In this document: one piece after another, positions 59,328 through 64,000 of the stretch | Position numbering within the stretch: position 1 is the stretch's first letter | Layout: the number at the start of each line of letters is the position of its first letter | NCBI GenBank assembly: GCA_020161455.1 | Contig: JAIUNZ010000012.1 | Location: 1 to 64,000, forward strand | Length of the DNA: 64,000 nucleotides | DNA from: Bacteroidota bacterium | Lineage (GTDB): Bacteria; Bacteroidota; Bacteroidia; Flavobacteriales; Flavobacteriaceae | Direction of reading: 5' to 3' | Notes under the pieces: generated by a model | The model's database searches: none | The model's input: the letters and a program-made list of their open reading frames with translations, nothing else | What the model was told of the DNA's origin: nothing | Translations under genes and position numbers: made by a program

Positions 59328-59992
59328 TCTTTCTTTTCGTTTTCAGAAAAATAGCGTTCCTCAATGCGTTTAATGTCTTTTATGGTGTTTTTTGCCCAAT
59401 CCAATCGTTTTTCCAACCGTTCTTCAGCAGTCAACTGCCAGCGGATATCCGAACTGCGTAGGCGCGTAGTGAGGTCTTGAATAATAATAGCCGCCGACAC
59501 CGATATGTTTAAACTTTCGGTAAAACCCACCATCGGAATTTTCAAAAATCCATCGGCTTGTTGCATTACTTCTTGTGAAAGCCCTTCTTTTTCGGTGCCA
59601 AAAAACAACGCACTCGGTTTGGTAATGTCAAACTCATGAAGCAAACAACTATCATCATGTGGCGTGGTTGCAATAATTTGATAGCCATTGTTTTTCATGG
59701 TGTCTATGCAGTTTTGAATGGTAGAAAACTTTTTAATATCAACCCATTTTTGGGCACCCATAGCAATTTCGCTATCAATCTTTTTGCCAAATCGATGTTC
59801 GATAATGTTCAACTCCTGAATACCAAAAACTTCGCAACTGCGCATCACGGCACTCGTGTTGTGCAACTGAAAAATGTCTTCAACCACCACGGTAAAATGC
59901 TTGGTACGCTGTGCCAACACTTCTTCAAAACGAGTTTTTCGGTTATCGGTCAAGAAACCTTCGAGATAGTCTAAGTAATCTAGGTCAATCAT
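59324..59992 (-). CDS. SpoU/TrmH family RNA methyltransferase
   Basis: The 222-residue SPOUT-fold enzyme uses S-adenosylmethionine to methylate ribose 2'-OH in tRNA or rRNA. Motif 1 is HNTSAVMRSCEVFGI (N, R), motif 2 is ALFFGTEKEGLS and motif 3 is IPMVGFTESLNISVSAAI. The closest type is tRNA Gm18 methyltransferase TrmH, but the target cannot be fixed. The ATG at 59992 is used because a promoter box (60010-60017) would put the longer start (60046) outside the transcript. Confidence 0.92.
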   Translation of the reverse strand: MIDLDYLDYLEGFLTDNRKTRFEEVLAQRTKHFTVVVEDIFQLHNTSAVMRSCEVFGIQELNIIEHRFGKKIDSEIAMGAQKWVDIKKFSTIQNCIDTMKNNGYQIIATTPHDDSCLLHEFDITKPSALFFGTEKEGLSQEVMQQADGFLKIPMVGFTESLNISVSAAIIIQDLTTRLRSSDIRWQLTAEERLEKRLDWAKNTIKDIKRIEERYFSENEKKD

Positions 59993-60009
59993 AACTGTAC
60001 TGCTTTTGG

Positions 60010-60017
60010 CAAAAATA
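60010..60017 (-). promoter_or_regulatory. -7 promoter box of the RNA methyltransferase gene
   Basis: On the minus strand this reads TATTTTTG (TAnnTTTG), 18 bases before the ATG at 59992. Confidence 0.6.
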
Positions 60018-60214
60018 GGAATTTTGTTTTTTATGGAAGAAATCAACTTAATTTTGCTTTAAAGTACTTAAAAATCGTTAGGCAAAGATTTTATACCAGC
60101 GTTCTTTCATAAGTAGTAACATATAAGGATTACTTTACTCTTCGCATTATTATTTTCTCCTTTCATCATCCATCATCCACCAATCAACTATATAAAATCT
60201 GCAATTTAAAATCA

Positions 60215-60541
60215 TCAACAACCTATTCGTTTTCTCCAATTTCCTATAGGTGAAACCATTTTTCCTATAGGTGAAACGGTTTTTCCTAAAGGTGAAACAC
60301 ATTTTCCTAAAGGAGTTTTACAACTTCCTAAAGGTTCAACCAATTTTCCTGTCGGAAAATCGTAATCTCCTTTAGGTGAAACCAATATTCCTATTGGAAG
60401 TTTGCCTTTTCCTTTTGGAAAATGTGTTTCACCTTTAGGAAAATGTGTTTTTTTGAGCGTAAAATTATTTTTTGCTTCAAGAAATAACCTTACAAAAGGC
60501 TTATAAATAAAGGGCTTTGTGAAAAAGTAAAAAAAAAACAA
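60215..60541 (-). CDS. possible repetitive protein of PxG heptads
   Basis: A 108-codon frame covers the 21-bp tandem array. It starts with a hydrophobic, aromatic run (MFFFYFFTKPFIYKPFVRLF) and then has ten heptads with Pro and Gly at fixed places (for example VSPIGKM, VSPLGKT, HFPKGET). The exact 7-codon period keeps the frame open on its own, so openness is not proof of translation. No promoter box is evident. It may be a DNA-level repeat with no product. Confidence 0.3.
   Translation of the reverse strand: MFFFYFFTKPFIYKPFVRLFLEAKNNFTLKKTHFPKGETHFPKGKGKLPIGILVSPKGDYDFPTGKLVEPLGSCKTPLGKCVSPLGKTVSPIGKMVSPIGNWRKRIGC
60241..60450. repeat. 21-bp tandem repeat array, 10 units
   Basis: Ten units of exactly 21 bp start at 60241, 60262, 60283, 60304, 60325, 60346, 60367, 60388, 60409 and 60430. 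The unit core is TTCCTAAAGGTGAAAC, and most copies contain a small palindrome (CCTATAGG, CCTAAAGG or CCTTTAGG). Units differ from each other, mainly in the last third, so the array is old or selected. Flanks 60047-60240 and 60451-60619 hold no other feature I can name. Confidence 0.92.
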
Positions 60542-60619
60542 AAAATAATTGTCTTTTTATACAATAAAAGTATGTACTTCAACGTTATATAAAACAGACG
60601 TCTTAGTTAATTCTGCAGA

Positions 60620-61330
60620 ATGATTAACGGAATGTTTAACCAATTCATAGAAATTATGAAAAAAATTGTTTGTAGGCGAGATTACCACAAGTATGGTACT
60701 TCTAGCTTAGATACGTTTGTAATTGAAGTGAGAAATGGTATTTATACCAATAGCACCACTTTTAGTACCCCACCATTTCCTGATACTGATTATGAGACTG
60801 TTCAGGAAAAGTATAACAACGCGGCTTCTGACTATGCCCAATATGGGTTGACTAAGAAGATAGCTTTCATTGATGCAAAAAATGAAATGATTCAAACACT
60901 AGACACGCTGGCTACTTATGTTGATACGCTAGCCGATGGCAATGTATCAACCATTGCTTTGTCGGGGTTTGTGCCTACCAGTGATACTGTACATCCATCA
61001 GCACCGCTAGGCAAAATTGATTCTTTTGAAATTAGTTTAACTAAAACAAGTGGAGAAGTTTCGGTTGTTATTCCGCCTTTTTCTAATCAAACCGGTGTAA
61101 GTTACATTTGTGTTTGTGTGGAAAACAAACCGTTGGTTAATTCTTCTATTATTAACGGTCAGTTGTTCGTATCGGAAGATGATGGAAGCGTTAGTATTGA
61201 TTGTAACCGTTCGCGTCAAAAGATGTTTACGGGTTTGACTCCTGGCACAAAATACTATTTTTATGCGTTTGCTATTAATGCTACCAGTGTAGCACCTTTG
61301 AGCAATCCGCAAAGTATTTATGTTTCTTAA
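60620..61330 (+). CDS. fibronectin type III-like domain protein
   Basis: The 236 residues run from 60620; an internal ATG at 60656 (MKKIVCRRDYHKYG) is an alternative start. The N-terminal half is helical (DYETVQEKYNNAASDYAQYG, MIQTLDTLATYVDTLADG). The C-terminal half (about 135-236) has a fibronectin-like ending: LTPGTKYYFYAFAINATSVAPLSNPQ. No signal peptide is visible. Similar proteins in Bacteroidetes are uncharacterised. Confidence 0.7.
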   Translation: MINGMFNQFIEIMKKIVCRRDYHKYGTSSLDTFVIEVRNGIYTNSTTFSTPPFPDTDYETVQEKYNNAASDYAQYGLTKKIAFIDAKNEMIQTLDTLATYVDTLADGNVSTIALSGFVPTSDTVHPSAPLGKIDSFEISLTKTSGEVSVVIPPFSNQTGVSYICVCVENKPLVNSSIINGQLFVSEDDGSVSIDCNRSRQKMFTGLTPGTKYYFYAFAINATSVAPLSNPQSIYVS

Positions 61331-61428
61331 GGATATTTATAGAAACTTTAGCAACTCTGCCCATTAGGCGGAGTTTTTTTTTGTAAAATTTTGATTTACT
61401 AACCAAAAAACAAGTCACAATTATTGCT

Positions 61429-61436
61429 TATATTTG
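61429..61436 (+). promoter_or_regulatory. -7 promoter box of the small membrane protein gene
   Basis: TATATTTG matches TAnnTTTG and is 27 bases before the ATG at 61464. Confidence 0.6.
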
Positions 61437-61463
61437 TGTCCGCTTAACAAAAACCACAAAAAA

Positions 61464-61646
61464 ATGGCAATGAACAAGAATACCGTCTTAGGATGGGCAA
61501 CATTAATAATGATTATCATGGGACTTATCATTATAGGGTTAGGAATTTATAGGTATGATGATGTTGCCGGTTGGGGATTTGGCGCTGTTGGAATAGGATT
61601 TTTTGCCAACGCATGGGTTTTTAGTGCCTTGAAAGGTAGAGTATAA
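61464..61646 (+). CDS. CAL67264-type small membrane protein
   Basis: The 60-residue protein starts MAMNKNTVLGWATLIMI and has two membrane helices (about 8-26 and 33-52) with a short YRYDDVAGWGFGAVGIG hinge, ending ALKGRV. This is the pattern of the CAL67264 family, small membrane proteins restricted to Bacteroidetes. The ATG at 61464 is taken because the earlier in-frame start lies inside the -7 box. The function is unknown. It precedes ettA. Confidence 0.88.
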   Translation: MAMNKNTVLGWATLIMIIMGLIIIGLGIYRYDDVAGWGFGAVGIGFFANAWVFSALKGRV

Positions 61647-61760
61647 TAGATATGTGAGAGAAGTTATGAGTTATAAGTATAGAAATTAGAATCGAGAAGG
61701 ACCAAAGCAAATAACCAAATAACTATAGCAACTAATCAACAACAATTAAAAAATATATAT

Positions 61761-63455
61761 ATGTCAGACGATAAAAAAGTAATATTTTCAATGCAACGCT
61801 TGAGCAAGTCCTATCAAGGCAGCGACAAACAAGTGTTGAAAAACATCTATTTGAGTTTTTTCTATGGTGCCAAGATTGGTATCTTGGGTCTAAACGGTTC
61901 GGGTAAATCATCTTTATTGCGCATCATTGCTGGTGTTGATAAAAACTTTCAAGGCGATGTGGTTTTTCAACCAGGATATACCGTAGGGTATTTGGAACAA
62001 GAACCACAACTAGATGATTCGAAAACGGTTATTGAGATTGTTCGCGAAGGTGTAGCCGAAACCATGGCTATCCTTGACGAATTTAACAAAATCAACGATA
62101 TGTTTGGGCTTCCCGAAGTATATGAAGATGCCGACAAGATGCAAAAGTTGATGGACAAGCAAGCACAACTACAAGACCAAATAGACGCTGCTGGTGCATG
62201 GGAAATAGACAACAAACTCGAAGTGGCAATGGATGCATTACGCACGCCAGAAGCCGATACTCCTATCAAAAACCTATCGGGTGGAGAAAGAAGAAGGGTT
62301 GCTTTGTGTAGATTGTTATTGCAACAACCGGATGTATTGCTACTCGATGAACCTACCAACCACTTGGATGCAGAAAGCGTTCTTTGGCTAGAGCAACATT
62401 TGGCACAATATGCAGGAACGGTAATTGCCGTAACACACGACCGTTATTTCCTTGATAACGTAGCCGGATGGATATTAGAATTGGATAGAGGTGAAGGTAT
62501 TCCGTGGAAAGGAAACTACTCTTCGTGGTTAGACCAAAAGTCGAAACGCATGGAACAAGAAGAAAAAGTGGCTTCCAAACGCAGAAAAACGTTGGAACGA
62601 GAGTTAGACTGGGTTAGACAAGGCGCCAAAGGGCGACAAACCAAACAGAAAGCCCGTTTGCAGAACTATGATAAGCTGTTGAACGAAGATCAAAAGGAAT
62701 TAGACGAGAAGTTAGAGATATATATCCCAAATGGTCCACGACTGGGAACCAATGTTATTGAAGCTAAGAACGTAGCAAAAGCATTTGGCGACAAGTTATT
62801 ATATGATAACCTAAACTTTACCTTGCCACAAGCAGGAATTGTTGGGATTATTGGACCAAATGGTGCTGGTAAATCAACCATTTTCCGCATGATAATGGGA
62901 GAACAACAAACCGACTCTGGAGAATTTAATGTAGGTGAAACAGTAAAGATTGCCTATGTAGATCAAGCGCACTCTAATATTGATGTAAACAAATCCATCT
63001 GGGAAAATTTCTGTGATGGACAAGAGTTAATTTTAATGGGCGGACGACAAGTAAACTCAAGAGCCTATCTTTCGCGTTTTAACTTTGGTGGAAGCGATCA
63101 AAACAAAAAGGTTTCGGCACTTTCAGGAGGAGAACGCAACCGTTTGCACTTGGCAATGACTTTGAAAGAAGAAGGTAATGTGTTACTACTAGATGAGCCA
63201 ACCAATGATTTGGATATCAACACCCTAAGAGCATTGGAAGAAGGACTAGAAAATTTTGCTGGTTGTGCCGTAGTCATCAGTCACGACCGTTGGTTTTTGG
63301 ATAGAATCTGTACACACATCTTGGCATTTGAAGGAGATTCGGAAGTATATTTCTTTGAAGGTAGTTTTTCGGAATATGAAGAGAACAAACGCAAACGATT
63401 GGGTGGCGATTTGACACCAAAAAGAATAAAATATAGAAAGTTGATTAGAAATTAA
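61761..63455 (+). CDS. ettA: EttA, ABC-F energy-dependent translational throttle
   Basis: The 564-residue twin-ATPase has Walker A GLNGSGKS (43-50) and GPNGAGKS in the second domain. Both signatures are intact (LSGGERRRVALCR, LSGGERNRLHLAM), and Walker B is [11 protein letters not shown] and [11 protein letters not shown]. The EttA arm lies in NBD1 (about 95-140). Family members bind the ribosomal E site and couple the ATP/ADP ratio to the first peptide bond. Unlike the ABC-F protein at 9723-11342, both ATP sites are complete. Confidence 0.96.
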   Translation: MSDDKKVIFSMQRLSKSYQGSDKQVLKNIYLSFFYGAKIGILGLNGSGKSSLLRIIAGVDKNFQGDVVFQPGYTVGYLEQEPQLDDSKTVIEIVREGVAETMAILDEFNKINDMFGLPEVYEDADKMQKLMDKQAQLQDQIDAAGAWEIDNKLEVAMDALRTPEADTPIKNLSGGERRRVALCRLLLQQPDVLLLDEPTNHLDAESVLWLEQHLAQYAGTVIAVTHDRYFLDNVAGWILELDRGEGIPWKGNYSSWLDQKSKRMEQEEKVASKRRKTLERELDWVRQGAKGRQTKQKARLQNYDKLLNEDQKELDEKLEIYIPNGPRLGTNVIEAKNVAKAFGDKLLYDNLNFTLPQAGIVGIIGPNGAGKSTIFRMIMGEQQTDSGEFNVGETVKIAYVDQAHSNIDVNKSIWENFCDGQELILMGGRQVNSRAYLSRFNFGGSDQNKKVSALSGGERNRLHLAMTLKEEGNVLLLDEPTNDLDINTLRALEEGLENFAGCAVVISHDRWFLDRICTHILAFEGDSEVYFFEGSFSEYEENKRKRLGGDLTPKRIKYRKLIRN

Positions 63456-63465
63456 CAATTCTTTA

Positions 63466-63497
63466 AAAAATCCTGAAATTTTCAGGATTTTTTTTTG
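63466..63497 (+). terminator. Rho-independent terminator of ettA
   Basis: TCCTGAAA and TTTCAGGA form the stem, with an A-run before and eight or more T after. Confidence 0.85.
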
Positions 63498-63507
63498 TAA
63501 AATACTT

Positions 63508-63515
63508 TATATTTG
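63508..63515 (+). promoter_or_regulatory. -7 promoter box of the last gene
   Basis: TATATTTG matches TAnnTTTG, 17 bases before the ATG at 63533. Confidence 0.6.
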
Positions 63516-63532
63516 AGCATTGAATTTGCCCT

Positions 63533-64000
63533 ATGATTTACCAAAACAGATATAGAATTTTGTTTTTGTTATTGTTTTTTAGTGTCCTATCATTGGCACA
63601 AGAAGTTGCTTTGAAAAAAAAGGAACAAGAACAAACAATAAAAACAGCTTTAGACCAAGCTGTGCATCATTTCGAAAACACCCATTTTGACAAAGCTTTG
63701 AGAGCGTCAAAAGCTGCTTTGATTAAGTCTTTTGAAATAAATAGCAATTCCTATATAGCACAGTCCTATAACACCATTGGTGTGATATATGATGAATGCA
63801 ACGATTCCAAACGTGCTATTGAGTTTTATGAAAAAGCACTCCGATTTGCACGACAAATAAACAATGATACCCTTAATAATTGGATATATAATAATCTTGG
63901 AAGTGCTTATTACTTTAACAACATTGACACCGATAAAGGAATAAGCTATTATAAAAAAGCACTTTATTTTGCAAAAAAGTTAAAGGACGAAAATCAAATT
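63533..64000 (+). CDS. TPR protein, 5' part only (runs off the window)
   Basis: The frame is open from the ATG at 63533 to the window end (156 codons). A signal peptide (LFLLLFFSVLSLAQ) is followed by tetratricopeptide repeats: SYIAQSYNTIGVIYDECND, RAIEFYEKALRFA, NWIYNNLGSAYYFNN and GISYYKKALYFAKKL. The layout resembles the TPR histidine kinase at 40959-42884, so a sensor kinase or TPR regulator is likely. The 3' part would be needed to tell. Confidence 0.85.
   Translation, partial: MIYQNRYRILFLLLFFSVLSLAQEVALKKKEQEQTIKTALDQAVHHFENTHFDKALRASKAALIKSFEINSNSYIAQSYNTIGVIYDECNDSKRAIEFYEKALRFARQINNDTLNNWIYNNLGSAYYFNNIDTDKGISYYKKALYFAKKLKDENQI

Overview
The window reads as a chromosomal segment of a low-GC member of the Flavobacteriaceae, most likely Flavobacterium or a close relative. 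The sequence-based reasons are: repeated TAnnTTTG-type -7 promoter boxes in front of genes, lipoproteins with a short Bacteroidetes lipobox, a TonB-dependent receptor with a carboxypeptidase-like N-terminal domain, a C-terminal type IX secretion sorting domain, a lipidated TamA homologue (TamL) next to TamB, and a fused IcmF-type acyl-CoA mutase. No species can be named from the sequence alone.

Region 1 (1-9.7 kb) is a type II-C CRISPR-Cas9 locus. A 65-repeat array (36-bp repeats, 29-30-bp spacers, repeats identical by eye) occupies 87-4330. The complementarity to the tracrRNAs shows that crRNAs are read from the minus strand. The array is followed by a hairpin-forming leader, a 45-codon small ORF and a 1527-residue Cas9, all on the minus strand. 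No cas1, cas2 or csn2 lies between cas9 and the array or on the other side of cas9. Upstream of cas9 are two separate plus-strand RNA units. Each has its own TATATTTG -7 box, an anti-repeat complementary to a different but overlapping part of the CRISPR repeat, internal hairpins and a Rho-independent terminator. This looks like a tandem pair of tracrRNAs and is the most unusual feature of the window.

Region 2 (9.7-33.6 kb) is mostly core and envelope genes: a YbiT-like ABC-F protein; a stress-type envelope cluster (lipoprotein, holin-like, YtxH, lmo0937-type membrane protein); a regulatory operon (AraC-type regulator, receiver protein, CHASE3/PAS histidine kinase, YihY membrane protein); an Mla-type lipid transporter (permease, ATPase, MCE protein); TamL/TamB; an AI-2E family permease; CsbD and Dps stress proteins; an outer-membrane beta-barrel protein; pyrF and a helical-backbone metal/cobalamin receptor; and a DUF4197 lipoprotein.

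Region 3 (33.7-44.6 kb) holds icmF followed by a REP/RAYT element. This is a Y1 REP-associated transposase surrounded by its palindromic 20-bp REP sequences, three of which lie in frame inside its own gene. Next come a truncated gene fragment bounded by two look-alike terminators, a LamG/T9SS secreted protein, small orphan ORFs, a TPR histidine kinase with a LuxR response regulator, and a lipoprotein.

Region 4 (44.6-64 kb) has an iron-type uptake cluster (DUF4856 lipoprotein, imelysin-like protein, HTTM membrane protein, TonB-dependent receptor), a PLP alpha-oxoamine synthase of the serine palmitoyltransferase type, a hybrid histidine kinase, rdgB, a DEAD-box helicase, an RNA methyltransferase, a 10-unit 21-bp tandem repeat array, a fibronectin-like protein, a CAL67264-type membrane protein, ettA, and the beginning of a TPR protein that runs off the window.
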